Assembly: GCF_000744705.1 (NCBI RefSeq) | Contig: NZ_JQML01000001.1 | Span: forward strand, 9,682,017 to 9,746,016 | Source of the DNA: Streptacidiphilus albus JL83 | GTDB taxonomy: Bacteria > Actinomycetota > Actinomycetes > Streptomycetales > Streptomycetaceae | Direction: 5' to 3' | DNA length: 64,000 nucleotides | Shown: piece by piece, positions 25,572 to 34,042 of the stretch | Numbering within the stretch: position 1 is the first letter of the stretch | Layout: each line of letters starts with the position of its first letter | The notes under the pieces: generated by a model | Database searches by the model: none | The model's input: the letters and a program-made list of their open reading frames with translations, nothing else | What the model was told of the DNA's origin: nothing | Translations under genes and position numbers: made by a program

Positions 25572-26990
25572 TCAATCCCGAACCGACCGGTCGGCCGATC
25601 GGTCGGCGCCGTGGAAGACGCAGCCGACCATGGCGCCGCTGCCCATGCTGACCACCCCCACGGCCGGATCGGCACTGGCCCGCACGAACCCGCCTGCGTA
25701 CCCGTCGTCGTCGGCACCGCGCGCACCCAGGTAGAGGCCCCAGTTGAGGAAGAGGTCCTGCAGGCCGCCGGCACCGTCGGGAAACGGCTCGGCGGCGGGA
25801 CGCACCCGGTGCTGGAGCACGAACGGACCGTTCATGGCGGAGGTGACCCTGCTCCGCCACTCCGCCGCGCCCGCCCGCCAGCCGGCGGTGATTCCATTGC
25901 CGCCGTGCAGCAGCGTCGGCTTGAGGATCAGCTCGTGCTGGTGGGCCAGGGCATGGGCGAGCAGGTCGACCCGGGCGCCGCCGGGGTCCGTGGCGTACGG
26001 GCGTACGTACCGGGTCCAGGGCAGGAGCCGGTCGACGCAGGCCAGCTCGGCGGCGTCGAACAGGTCGCGGTGCTGCTCGTCGGAGAGCATCGCCAGGGCG
26101 CCCTTGTTGCCGTACAGCTCGGCGTCCAGCCGGCTGAACAGGCCCACCCGGCCCTGCTCGACCGCGAGCAGCAGCGGCTCCAACTGGGCCGCCGCGGTGG
26201 GGTCGGTGAGGTCCTCGGGCAGGAAGTACCGGTAGACCACGTCGACGGCCCGGCCCGAGGCCGTCGGACGGCCGTTCGGGTAGGTGAGCTCGCCGAGGTC
26301 GCAGGCGATCCCCTCGGCCCCGTAGCCGGCCAGCTGCTCGGCGAAGATCCGCAGCCGGGGCCCCACGACGGTGAAGTTGTCCACCGTGTCCACCACGGCG
26401 ACGAGGGGCGCCCGGTCGGCGGGTATGTTCGCGGCGCACTCGGCGTACATGGTCCGCACCATCCGGCCCAGGGTGTCCAGGTAGCGGAGCCCGTGCCGCC
26501 GGACGAACTCGTCGAGCGGCGGGTACGCCAGCATCGCCCGGTTGAGGTCGGCGTTCTCGAAGCCGCCGAGCGCGCTGGTGAGATTGAACTCCAGGAGTTT
26601 GAACCCCGCACCGTCGTGGTAGAGATCGGCCCGCCCCAGCGGGTGGAGCGCCCCGGTCCGGGCGCTCCGGGTGATCAGCGCCGACTGCCTGGCATCCATG
26701 CCGACCGCCGCCGCCAGCGCGGTGATGCTGCCGCCGAACAGGCGCTCCGGCAGCGAGCGCAGCAACTCGTAGACCGTGTGCAGGTCTTGGACGACGGTGC
26801 GGCGCTCGTCCTCGCCGAGGAAGGCCGGGCCGTCCAGGAAGCGCTCCCGGTACGCCAGGGTGAGGGTGGCCGACTCCCTGGCGGCGGCCGTGGGGTGCCG
26901 GCCGCCCGTCGACGCCTGCTGCGCGAGCTGCTCCCCGTACGCGTGGCCCAGCCGCGATCTGAGTGGTCCGGGCAGCCTGGTGATGGTCAT
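25572..26990 (-). CDS. ATP-grasp-like ligase 1 (divergent member of cluster 2)
   Basis: 472 aa, related to the 453-aa protein at 34029: both share a FKLLEFNLTSALGG / FLEFNVSGALGG block, LPWTR near the middle and a Lys/Gly-rich nucleotide segment (ELILKPTLLHGGNGITAG here). This pattern suggests a glutathionylspermidine-synthase-like, circularly permuted ATP-grasp fold, which activates a carboxylate as acyl phosphate and forms an amide bond. Start ATG 26990; no strong ribosome site. It is transcribed away from the other cluster 2 genes, about 1 kb from them. Likely substrate, an amino acid or a pseudopeptide, is inferred only from the second copy and the neighbouring enzymes. Confidence 0.7.
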   Translation of the reverse strand: MTITRLPGPLRSRLGHAYGEQLAQQASTGGRHPTAAARESATLTLAYRERFLDGPAFLGEDERRTVVQDLHTVYELLRSLPERLFGGSITALAAAVGMDARQSALITRSARTGALHPLGRADLYHDGAGFKLLEFNLTSALGGFENADLNRAMLAYPPLDEFVRRHGLRYLDTLGRMVRTMYAECAANIPADRAPLVAVVDTVDNFTVVGPRLRIFAEQLAGYGAEGIACDLGELTYPNGRPTASGRAVDVVYRYFLPEDLTDPTAAAQLEPLLLAVEQGRVGLFSRLDAELYGNKGALAMLSDEQHRDLFDAAELACVDRLLPWTRYVRPYATDPGGARVDLLAHALAHQHELILKPTLLHGGNGITAGWRAGAAEWRSRVTSAMNGPFVLQHRVRPAAEPFPDGAGGLQDLFLNWGLYLGARGADDDGYAGGFVRASADPAVGVVSMGSGAMVGCVFHGADRSADRSVRD

Positions 26991-27006
26991 GGGAAGTCCT
27001 GATTCG

Positions 27007-27117
27007 CTAGTGGGTGGTTTCCGGGCCGATCGCGGTCCCGGCCGTCCGCCCGCACCCGGCCGGGGCCGCCGGGGCCGGCCCGTAGCCCGTGCCCCGGGCA
27101 GGATGCGCCTCCACCAT
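27007..27117 (-). CDS. Possible 36-aa small protein upstream of ATP-grasp 1
   Basis: ATG 27117 to TAG 27007, rich in Ala, Gly, Pro and ending GPETTH. Third positions are mostly G or C, as in real genes here, and the stop is only 16 bases before the ATP-grasp start, so it could be an upstream partner or leader in the same transcript. No good ribosome site and no recognised family. It may be chance in a GC-rich leader. Confidence 0.25.
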   Translation of the reverse strand: MVEAHPARGTGYGPAPAAPAGCGRTAGTAIGPETTH

Positions 27118-27155
27118 TGCCCGCAGACCGGGCAACCCGTCGACGAACTGTCGGC

Positions 27156-27323
27156 TCAGTCGGCATCCGTCGGCGACGGGGGCTGCTCGGCGCTCCGCCC
27201 GAGGCGGGTGGTCCACCGGCGGCGGGAGCCCGCCAGGAGCGTCACCGCGACCACCGGCCGGGAGGAGTCACGGTCAGGGCGCAGCCGTTGCGAGTCGGCC
27301 AGTTCCGCCGTCGACGGGCTCAT
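27156..27323 (-). CDS. Possible 55-aa small protein upstream of ATP-grasp 1
   Basis: ATG 27323 to TGA 27156. Sequence starts MSPSTAELADSQRL, contains a hydrophobic patch RPVVAVTLLAG followed by SRRRWTTRL, and ends with a Pro/Asp tail. About 50 of 55 codons end in G or C, a strong coding sign in this genome. No ribosome site is evident, which weakens the call. If real it is co-oriented with ATP-grasp 1 and could be a small substrate, adaptor or regulatory protein. Confidence 0.35.
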   Translation of the reverse strand: MSPSTAELADSQRLRPDRDSSRPVVAVTLLAGSRRRWTTRLGRSAEQPPSPTDAD

Positions 27324-28022
27324 GACGCCGCGTGGCAGTGCAGCCGGCAGTCCATTCGTTTCCTTCTTCGAGATGCCGCCCCGTCATTGACGCACCATCA
27401 GCCCCTCGTGCCCATCGGGACCCGTGCGCTCAGGTTCACGACAATAGTCGGCGTCAGCGGCGGCGTCGAGAGGAAGATCGGGTCCGTCGGCCGGACAGGT
27501 CGGACGCCTCCGGAGAAGATCGAATTCCATCCGGCCGGAGGGGCCCGTGCGCTGCGGTCTTCTGATATGTTCGCCGCCGCTGGGCGCTGAATCGGCGGCC
27601 GGCACGGTGCATGGACGGGAGGGCAGCCCGGCAACCTGGCATTCACACATACCGCGTCAAGACTTCCGGTTCGCGTTGGCGCCCGTTCGATTCGGCGCGG
27701 CGGCCGGCGGCCTATCGGTCTTGATTTCTTCGTCCTTTCCCACGCTTCGCCCAGCGGCGGCCCGCCGGCCGTGACGGCTGTCGGCTGCACCAGCGGCGGC
27801 GTGACCGAACCGCTCGACGCACGGTCCGGAACGGGGACATCCCGATGAGTCACCTGAGAGTCTGCTGTCAGGGCTGCCATGGAGCAGCCGCGCACACCGA
27901 AGGATGAGGACAACGTTCATGGGAACCTGCGAACCGGATGCGGCGAGGCAAACCAACAGTACTCGCCGTTGCCTCTCACGCCGTCCGCGGACCTGCCACC
28001 TCGGGTCCCACGGAGGCATACG
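27324..28022. promoter_or_regulatory. 700-base divergent intergenic region of cluster 2
   Basis: Separates the minus-strand ATP-grasp operon from the plus-strand biosynthetic operon. Base composition is less G/C-biased than in the genes (for example around 27720 and 27910) and no frame shows coding bias over a useful length. It must carry both promoters. I see no convincing tRNA, riboswitch or attenuator; a short frame at 27904-28026 whose stop overlaps the next TTG start has weak codon bias and is not called. Confidence 0.4.
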
Positions 28023-28952
28023 TTGAGTCCCACGGCGGGTCTGCGGAGCGCCCGTCCCGAGGTCGCCGAACCGGTGACGGTCGCCGTCATCGGAACCGGG
28101 GCGATCGGCCGGGACCTGGTGAGCAAGATCGACCGGTCGCCGGCGCTGGAGTGCCGGCTGGTGGCCGGACGCAATCCGGAGTCGGCGGGCCTGCGGTACG
28201 CCGAGAGCCTCGGCTATCCCACCACCGCCGGCGGCATCGAGGCCGTGCTGGCGGCCCCGCGCCCGTTCGACGTCGTCTTCGACGCCACCAGCGCCGCGTC
28301 CCACCGGGTCCACTGGCCGCTGCTCGAACCGCTCGGGACGCTGGTGATCGACCTGACGCCCAGCAAGGTCGGGCAGATGGTGGCGCCCACCGTGACCGGG
28401 GTGTCGCCGGCCACCGGACGGAACGTCAATCTGATCAGCTGCGGCGGTCAGGCGGCGGTCCCGGTGGTGCACGCGCTGGCCGCCCGCTTCCCGGTGAGCT
28501 ACTTCGAGGTCGTCTCGACCGTGGCCAGTACCGTCGCGGGCCGTGCGACCAGGATGAACCTGGACGAGTACGTGGCGACCACCGGCCACGCCGTGACGAC
28601 GTTCTCCGGCGTGACCGCCGTCAAGGCGATCCTCAACATCAGTCCGGCGGTGCCGCCGGCGACCTTCCGGACGGCCGTCCGTGCCCGGACGGTCGGCGCC
28701 GACCCGGTGGTGGTGCGCGCGGTGGTCGACCAAGTGGCCGAGCAGGTGCGGTCGTTCGCCCCCGGGTACGAGGTCGTCTCCTGCACGGCGGTCGACGACC
28801 TGGTGACGATCACCCTCCGGGTCACGGCGCACAGCGACGTCCTGCCGCCGTACGCCGGGAACCTCGACATCATCAACTCCGCCGCGGTCATGGTCGCCGA
28901 GCAGTACGCGACCCGCCCGGACCGGATGTCCCGGACGGGAGTGGCCTCATGA
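28023..28952 (+). CDS. Acylating (acetaldehyde) dehydrogenase, MhpF/DmpF type
   Basis: 309 aa. CoA-dependent aldehyde dehydrogenase interconverting acyl-CoA and aldehyde with NAD(H). N-terminal Rossmann motif VAVIGTGAIGRDL, VVFDATSAASH, catalytic Cys in LISCGGQA (about residue 140), and the C-terminal PPYAGNLDIINSAA block. TTG 28023 is chosen because GGAGG (28012-28016) lies 6 bases upstream; longer frames to 27879 lack coding bias. The stop overlaps the aldolase start (ATGA, 28949-28952). The pair is normally catabolic (meta-cleavage); here without other catabolic genes it probably runs in the acyl-CoA to aldehyde direction to feed the aldolase. Confidence 0.88.
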   Translation: MSPTAGLRSARPEVAEPVTVAVIGTGAIGRDLVSKIDRSPALECRLVAGRNPESAGLRYAESLGYPTTAGGIEAVLAAPRPFDVVFDATSAASHRVHWPLLEPLGTLVIDLTPSKVGQMVAPTVTGVSPATGRNVNLISCGGQAAVPVVHALAARFPVSYFEVVSTVASTVAGRATRMNLDEYVATTGHAVTTFSGVTAVKAILNISPAVPPATFRTAVRARTVGADPVVVRAVVDQVAEQVRSFAPGYEVVSCTAVDDLVTITLRVTAHSDVLPPYAGNLDIINSAAVMVAEQYATRPDRMSRTGVAS

Positions 28953-29962
28953 AGCAGCTGGTGATCCACGACCCGACCTTGCGGGACGGCCAGCACGCGG
29001 TCCGGCACCAGCTCGGGCTGACCGCGATCAGGCGCTACGCGGAGGCGGCGGACGCCGCGCGGATCCCGGTGGTGGAGGTCGGCCACGGCAACGGCCTGGG
29101 CGCCTCCTCGCTGCAGGTCGGGCTGGCCGCGGCGAGCGACGACGATATGCTGTCGACCGTCCGCGAGGCGCTGCTGCACAGCCGGATGGGCGCCTTCATG
29201 CTGCCCGGCTGGGGCACCTCCGAGGACCTCCGGCGGGCGATCGGCCACGGGGTCGACGTCTTCCGCATCGGCGTGCACGCCACCGAGGCGTCACTGGCCG
29301 AGCGCCACCTGGGCTTCCTCCGGGACGCCGGGGCCGAGGCCCACTGCGTACTGATGATGAGTCACATGGCCTCCGCCGGGGAACTGGCCGAGCAGGCCGC
29401 GCGGGCCGTCGGGTACGGGGCGCAGGCCGTGGGGATCATGGACTCGGCGGGTCACTTCCTCCCCGCGGACGTCACCGCGCGGATCGGAGCCATCGTCGGG
29501 GCGGTCGACGCCGTCCCGGTGATCTTCCACGGGCACAACAACCTCGGGATGGCCGTCGCCAACTCGGTGGCCGCGGCCGACGCCGGCGCCCTGATCATCG
29601 ACGGCTGCGCCCGCGGCTTCGGCGCCGGGGCGGGCAACACCCAACTGGAGGTGCTGGTACCGGTACTGGAGCGGAGCGGGTACGCCACCGGGATCGACCT
29701 GTACGGGCTGCTGGACGCCGCGGACCTGGCCGAGCGTGAGCTGATGCCCGCGCCGCCGGTGACCGCCTCGATGAGCATCGTCAGCGGGCTGGCGGGAGTG
29801 TTCTCCGGATTCAAGCACCGGGTGGTCGAACTCTCCGCGGCCGCCGGGGTGGACCCGCGCGACGTCTTCTTCGAACTCGGGCGCCGGCAGACCATCGCCG
29901 GCCAGGAGGACCTGATCGTGGACGTGGTGTCGGAGCTGAGCAGCCGCAAGACCGGCGGCTGA
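28949..29962 (+). CDS. 4-hydroxy-2-oxovalerate aldolase family (MhpE/DmpG type)
   Basis: 337 aa, close to the family's usual length. HMGL-like TIM barrel with DPTLRDGQHAVRH at residues 8-20 (metal Asp and Arg), FHGHNNLGMAVANS near 193 (metal His pair), GCARGFGAGAGNTQLE, then the DmpG communication-domain region FSGFKHRV. Catalyses reversible aldol reaction of pyruvate with an aldehyde to a 4-hydroxy-2-oxo acid; with the dehydrogenase it forms a channelled complex. In this setting it may build a 2-oxo acid precursor rather than degrade one. Confidence 0.88.
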   Translation: MKQLVIHDPTLRDGQHAVRHQLGLTAIRRYAEAADAARIPVVEVGHGNGLGASSLQVGLAAASDDDMLSTVREALLHSRMGAFMLPGWGTSEDLRRAIGHGVDVFRIGVHATEASLAERHLGFLRDAGAEAHCVLMMSHMASAGELAEQAARAVGYGAQAVGIMDSAGHFLPADVTARIGAIVGAVDAVPVIFHGHNNLGMAVANSVAAADAGALIIDGCARGFGAGAGNTQLEVLVPVLERSGYATGIDLYGLLDAADLAERELMPAPPVTASMSIVSGLAGVFSGFKHRVVELSAAAGVDPRDVFFELGRRQTIAGQEDLIVDVVSELSSRKTGG

Positions 29963-30004
29963 CGCAGGTATGTGACGCGGTTTCAGGAAGGGAGGACAAA
30001 CGGC

Positions 30005-30871
30005 ATGGCAATACCGGAAGCTGCGCCCAAGTCGAACGGGACGGCGGGCGTGGAAGTCGCCCGTATGTCGTTCGACGAATTCATGGCAGTCGGCCCCCAG
30101 GGGCTCTACAAGGCGGACCGCCCCGTGGTGATCAAGCTCCCGAGCAGTGTGCAGGGGCTGGGCCGGGAGGAAGTGGCGGCGCGCCTGGCCGAGATGACCG
30201 TCACCCTGTTCACCGAGCCGGGCGACAAGAACCACCCGGGCCGCTGGGAGACCCAGGACATCAAGCTCCGCGAGTTCTTCGCGGACGAGCGGAACCTCAC
30301 CGGCACCGACACCTGGCACCGGGTGGTGTCGAACATCCGCAGCAGCCCGTCCGACGTGAACGCCGTCATCGGATTCGACGCCGAGGAGCTCTTCGGCTAC
30401 GGCAACACCCTCTACGCGGCCAACCTGTGGATCAGCCACCGCGGCGTGTTCACCAAGAGCCACTTCGACGAGTTCGAGAACTTCAACATCTCGCTGGAGG
30501 GCCGCAAGCGGTTCATCATCGCTCCGCCCGGGGTGCGGGAGTACTACCCGCAGTCGGTACTGCGGGGGTTCGGGGACAAGTCCCAGGTGGTCGACCTGGA
30601 CGACGTCGACCTGAAGCGCTACCCCAAGCTGGCGTCCAAGCTCGCCCAGCGCCGTGACTTCGTCCTCGAACCCGGCCACATGCTCTACCTGCCGCTCGGC
30701 TGGTGGCACCAGGCCGAGTCGCTGGACGACATGAACATCAACGTCAACTTCTGGCTCAAGTCCAAGAAGATCCTCCGTAGGCCGCACGTGCTCGGCGTCG
30801 CGCTGTACACCTACGCGTACCGGAAGTTCAACGGCGTCTACAGCTACAAGCCCACCGAGGTGAATTCCTGA
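30005..30871 (+). CDS. JmjC/cupin-type Fe(II) 2-oxoglutarate oxygenase
   Basis: 288 aa. Cupin_8/JmjC-like: iron ligands His-x-Asp in KSHFDEFENF (about 151-160) and distal His in LPLGWWHQAESL (about 233-244), with 2-oxoglutarate-binding candidates between. Such enzymes hydroxylate amino-acid or peptide carbons. ATG 30005 with GGGAGG 9-14 bases upstream; an extended frame begins at 29972. The stop overlaps the next ATG (TGATG). Likely a tailoring hydroxylase of the cluster 2 product or of a precursor amino acid. Confidence 0.82.
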   Translation: MAIPEAAPKSNGTAGVEVARMSFDEFMAVGPQGLYKADRPVVIKLPSSVQGLGREEVAARLAEMTVTLFTEPGDKNHPGRWETQDIKLREFFADERNLTGTDTWHRVVSNIRSSPSDVNAVIGFDAEELFGYGNTLYAANLWISHRGVFTKSHFDEFENFNISLEGRKRFIIAPPGVREYYPQSVLRGFGDKSQVVDLDDVDLKRYPKLASKLAQRRDFVLEPGHMLYLPLGWWHQAESLDDMNINVNFWLKSKKILRRPHVLGVALYTYAYRKFNGVYSYKPTEVNS

Positions 30872-32124
30872 TGAGCGACCGCAAGACCATCACCCCCACC
30901 CACCTGTACCGCAACAACGACAGGCTCATCGGGATCGGCAACACCTTCTGGAACATGTCCTACGAGAACGGGGTCGCCGGCGTCGTCGGCGACCTCGAGG
31001 ACGGCGTGTTCCACATGGCCGACGGACATGAGTTCGTCAACTTCACGGTCTGCTCGTACCTGGACCTGGACACCCACCCCAAGGTCATCGACGGTGCGGT
31101 CGAGTCGCTGCGCCGCTTCGGCGTGCTGGACCACTGCATCCCGCGCACCCGCGTCCAGACCCGGGTCCTGCTGGAGCTGGAGGAGTCGCTCGGCGAGCTG
31201 TTCGGCTCGATGGTGATCAGCGCGCTCTCCACCGCGGCGGCCAGCACCGGCCTGCTTCCGCTGATCGCGTCGGGGCACCTCGGCAACGGCACCCGGCCGC
31301 TGATGGTCTTCGACAAGAACGCCCACGTCTCGATGGCCAACGCCAAGCCGAGCTGCGCCGACGAGACCGAGGTCGTGAGCAGTCGTCACCACGACCTCGA
31401 CTTCCTCGAGGACATGTGCCGCACCTACGAGCGGGTCTGCTACGTGGTCGACGGCTCGGACAGCCTCGGCGGCTACGCGCCCGTCGTCGAGCTGGCCGAA
31501 CTGCAGGAGAAGTACAACCTCCTGGTCTTCTACGACGACTCGCACTCGCTGTCCGCCTACGGCGAGCGCGGCATCGGCTACGTCCGCTCGCACTCCCCGG
31601 TGCTGGACGAGCGGACCATCACCGTGGCGACCCTGACCAAGGGATTCGGGGCCGGCGGCACGGCGATCCTGCTCGACGGCTACCCCGAGGAGACGCGGCG
31701 GCTGATCGAGCGCTTCGCCGGCCCGCTGGGCTACTCGCAGAAGATGAACGCCGCCGCCGTCGGTGCGGCGCTCGCCTCGGCCGAGATCCACCGCACCGAG
31801 GAACTCGTCCAGCTGCAGGGGCGGCTGCGGTCCAACATCGCGCTGTTCGACTCGCTCGTCACGACCGAGCAGGCCGAGAGCACCTTCCCGATCCGGGTGG
31901 TGCCGATGAGCGACGCGACGGTGGTCGAGGCCGCCAAGCAGGTCTTCGCGGCCGGCTTCTACACCTCGCCGGTGTTCTTCCCGATCGTCGCCCGCGGCAC
32001 CGCCGGACTGCGGGTGATGCTGCGGGCCGGCCAGACCGAGGAGCAGATCAGGCGGCTCGCCGCCGCACTGATCCAGGCCGGGGCGCTTCCGGCGGCCGCG
32101 CGGCCCGGGCCGGTGGCCGAGTGA
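30871..32124 (+). CDS. Alpha-oxoamine synthase family PLP enzyme
   Basis: 417 aa, fold-type I aminotransferase family, closest in layout to 8-amino-7-oxononanoate synthase / 2-amino-3-ketobutyrate CoA ligase. PLP-binding features: HVSMANAK region, FYDDSHSLSAYGERG (Asp and His of the cofactor site, about 212-226) and Schiff-base Lys in TLTKGFGAGG (about 256). These enzymes condense an amino acid with an acyl-CoA with loss of CO2 to make an alpha-amino ketone. Residue 1 overlaps the upstream stop and residue 417's stop overlaps the CoA lyase start (GTGA). In ketomemicin-type pathways the same family joins a succinyl-CoA-like thioester to an amino acid, making the carbonylmethylene bond. Confidence 0.85.
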   Translation: MSDRKTITPTHLYRNNDRLIGIGNTFWNMSYENGVAGVVGDLEDGVFHMADGHEFVNFTVCSYLDLDTHPKVIDGAVESLRRFGVLDHCIPRTRVQTRVLLELEESLGELFGSMVISALSTAAASTGLLPLIASGHLGNGTRPLMVFDKNAHVSMANAKPSCADETEVVSSRHHDLDFLEDMCRTYERVCYVVDGSDSLGGYAPVVELAELQEKYNLLVFYDDSHSLSAYGERGIGYVRSHSPVLDERTITVATLTKGFGAGGTAILLDGYPEETRRLIERFAGPLGYSQKMNAAAVGAALASAEIHRTEELVQLQGRLRSNIALFDSLVTTEQAESTFPIRVVPMSDATVVEAAKQVFAAGFYTSPVFFPIVARGTAGLRVMLRAGQTEEQIRRLAAALIQAGALPAAARPGPVAE

Positions 32125-33017
32125 CCGGCCCGGCCCGGGCGGTACCGCGCAGCATCCTGTACACGCCGGCCCTGTCGCTGGAACGGGTGGTGAAGGCCTG
32201 GTCGTACGACGCGGACGTCCACCTGATCGACCTTGAGGACGCGGTGCCGCCCGCCGACAAGGCGGCCGCCCGCGCGGTCTGCCGGACCGCGCTGGAGAAG
32301 TCGCCGCGGCCGGAGAACGTCGCCGTGCGGATCAACGAGCTCGGCAGCCTCGCCGCGCTGCACGACGTACTGATGCTGACCGACAGTGCGGTGAAGCCCG
32401 GCATCGTCCTGATGACGATGGTGACCTCGGCGGAGGAGATCGACCTGCTGCGCCGGACGCTGGCGGAGGCGGGCGCGTACCCGGAGGTCTACGTGACGGT
32501 GGAGACCGTCGAGGCGATCACCCGGATCGACTCCGTCGCGCGAACCGCCGACGGACTGGTGCTCGGCTCGGCCGATCTGGCCGCCGAGCTCGGGGTCGAC
32601 ATCAGCTGGGAGGCCATGCAGGCGGCCCGTCAGGCGATGGCGATGGCCTGCGCCCGGTTCGGCCGGGCGTGCATCGACACGGCCAACTACCGGCTCGCCG
32701 AGCCGGCGGTCCTCACCGAGGAGACCACCCGGGCCCGGGCGCTCGGCTTCCACGGCAAGGCGACGGTGCACCCGCGCGAACTCGACGTGATCAACCGCCT
32801 GCTGCGGCCCCGCCCCGACGAACTGGCACTGGCCCGCCGGGTGGCAGCGGCCGTGGCCGCGGCCAACGGCGGGATCGCCGTGCTGGACGGCAACATGGTC
32901 GGGCCGCCGTTCGCCCGGCGGGCGCGCGACACGGTGGCCCGCGAAGACGCCTGGACGAGTCGATTCGGCAGCACCGACCCGGCCGGCACCGGTGCCGGAG
33001 ACGGTGGCGAGGGATGA
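32121..33017 (+). CDS. CitE/HpcH-family CoA ester lyase or aldolase
   Basis: 298 aa. HpcH/HpaI-CitE TIM barrel: RSILYTPALSLERVVKAWSYDADVHLIDLEDAVPP (Asp/Glu metal site at about 34-39), VRINELGS, VETVEAI (Glu metal ligand near 134), GSADLAAELG, HGKATVHPRELDVIN. Catalyses aldol/retro-aldol between acetyl- or malonyl-CoA and a 2-oxo acid, giving a malyl-CoA-type product. GTG 32121 overlaps the upstream stop; its own stop overlaps the next ATG. Together with the MaoC hydratase at 35446 it suggests malyl-CoA formation then dehydration. Confidence 0.85.
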   Translation: MTGPARAVPRSILYTPALSLERVVKAWSYDADVHLIDLEDAVPPADKAAARAVCRTALEKSPRPENVAVRINELGSLAALHDVLMLTDSAVKPGIVLMTMVTSAEEIDLLRRTLAEAGAYPEVYVTVETVEAITRIDSVARTADGLVLGSADLAAELGVDISWEAMQAARQAMAMACARFGRACIDTANYRLAEPAVLTEETTRARALGFHGKATVHPRELDVINRLLRPRPDELALARRVAAAVAAANGGIAVLDGNMVGPPFARRARDTVAREDAWTSRFGSTDPAGTGAGDGGEG

Positions 33018-34042
33018 CCGCCGCCCCGGTGATGGTCCAGGCCGCCGACATGGCGGGCCCCCGGCCGATGGCCCGGGTGATCGACGTGCTCGGCGAGATG
33101 TTCGTGGACCTGGCCGCCGGTCGGACCCGGTCCCCGGCCCGTACCGTCATCGACCACGGTGACCAGCGGGTCCTCCTGGTCAGCCCCGCCGTCTGGGAGC
33201 GGCGCGGGGTGGGCAGCGTCAAGGTCACCACGCTCACCCCCGACAACACGACCCGCGGGCTGCCGCTGATCCACGGCATCGTCGCGCTCACCGACCTGAG
33301 GACGGGGCAGATCACCGCCCTGCTGGACGGCGCCGAGCTGACCGCCGTCCGCACCGGCGCGGTCGCCGCGCTGGCGACCCGCTGGTGCACCGCCGACGAC
33401 GCCGACGACCTGTCGGTGATCGGCGCGGGGGTGCAGGCGCGGGCCCTGTTCAGGGCGGTGTCGGCGGTGCGCCCGATCCGCACCGTCCGGATCCACTCGC
33501 GCACCCGGGCCGGGGCCGAGCAACTCGCCGACTGGATCCGGGACACCGCACCCCGACCCGTCCGGGTGACGGTCTGCGACAGCGCGCGGGAGGCCGTCAC
33601 CGACGCGGCGATCATCTGCACGGCCACCTCCACCGCCGACGGCACACCCGTGGTGGCGGCGGACTGGGTGGCCGCCGGGGCGCATGTGAACGTGATCGGC
33701 GGCACCCACCCGGACGCCGTCGAGCTCGACCCGGCGCTCCTGGCCGATGCCGTGACCGTCGTCGAGGACCGGACCGCGGCCCTGGACGGCGCGGGCGAGG
33801 TGCGGGCGGCCCTGGCCGGCGGCCTGATCAAGGCCGAGGACCTGTGCGAGCTGGGCAGGCTGGTGAGCGGCGAGATCGCCGTCGCCGGCCGGACCTCGGT
33901 GCTGCGCACGGTCGGCATGGCCATCGAGGACACCGCCGCCGCGGTGGCGCTGTTCGAGCAGTACCGGGCGGCCGAGCAGGCACCGGGCGAACCGTCCGCC
34001 GTTCCACCACCAAGGGAGGGAGTGTCGGATGGACACGCATGA
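33014..34042 (+). CDS. Ornithine cyclodeaminase / mu-crystallin family NAD(P) enzyme
   Basis: 342 aa, full-length for the family. Rossmann motif VIGAGVQARALFRAV (about 135-149), early block SVKVTTLTPDN and DGAELTAVRTGAVAALAT, and TVVEDR further on. Members include ornithine cyclodeaminase, imine reductases and opine-type dehydrogenases such as SbnB. In this cluster a reductase role (an imine, or a double bond made by the MaoC step) is possible, as is supply of a cyclic or amino-substituted building block; the sequence does not decide. Overlaps the previous gene by 4 bases and the next by 14. Confidence 0.8.
   Translation: MTAAPVMVQAADMAGPRPMARVIDVLGEMFVDLAAGRTRSPARTVIDHGDQRVLLVSPAVWERRGVGSVKVTTLTPDNTTRGLPLIHGIVALTDLRTGQITALLDGAELTAVRTGAVAALATRWCTADDADDLSVIGAGVQARALFRAVSAVRPIRTVRIHSRTRAGAEQLADWIRDTAPRPVRVTVCDSAREAVTDAAIICTATSTADGTPVVAADWVAAGAHVNVIGGTHPDAVELDPALLADAVTVVEDRTAALDGAGEVRAALAGGLIKAEDLCELGRLVSGEIAVAGRTSVLRTVGMAIEDTAAAVALFEQYRAAEQAPGEPSAVPPPREGVSDGHA

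Noticed and set aside
25572..27323. Graspetide (microviridin-like) cluster from ATP-grasp plus small peptides
   Set aside because: The ATP-grasp protein does not look RimK-like, and the small frames lack a repeated Thr/Ser-Asp/Glu core.
27600..27660. Possible SAM-type riboswitch because of CCCGGCAACCT in the leader
   Set aside because: Only a short motif is present; I could not fold the surrounding helices of a known class, and the downstream gene is not in methionine metabolism.
27904..28026. Short frame whose stop overlaps the TTG start of the aldehyde dehydrogenase
   Set aside because: Weak codon bias and the dehydrogenase has its own strong ribosome site; overlap is probably chance.
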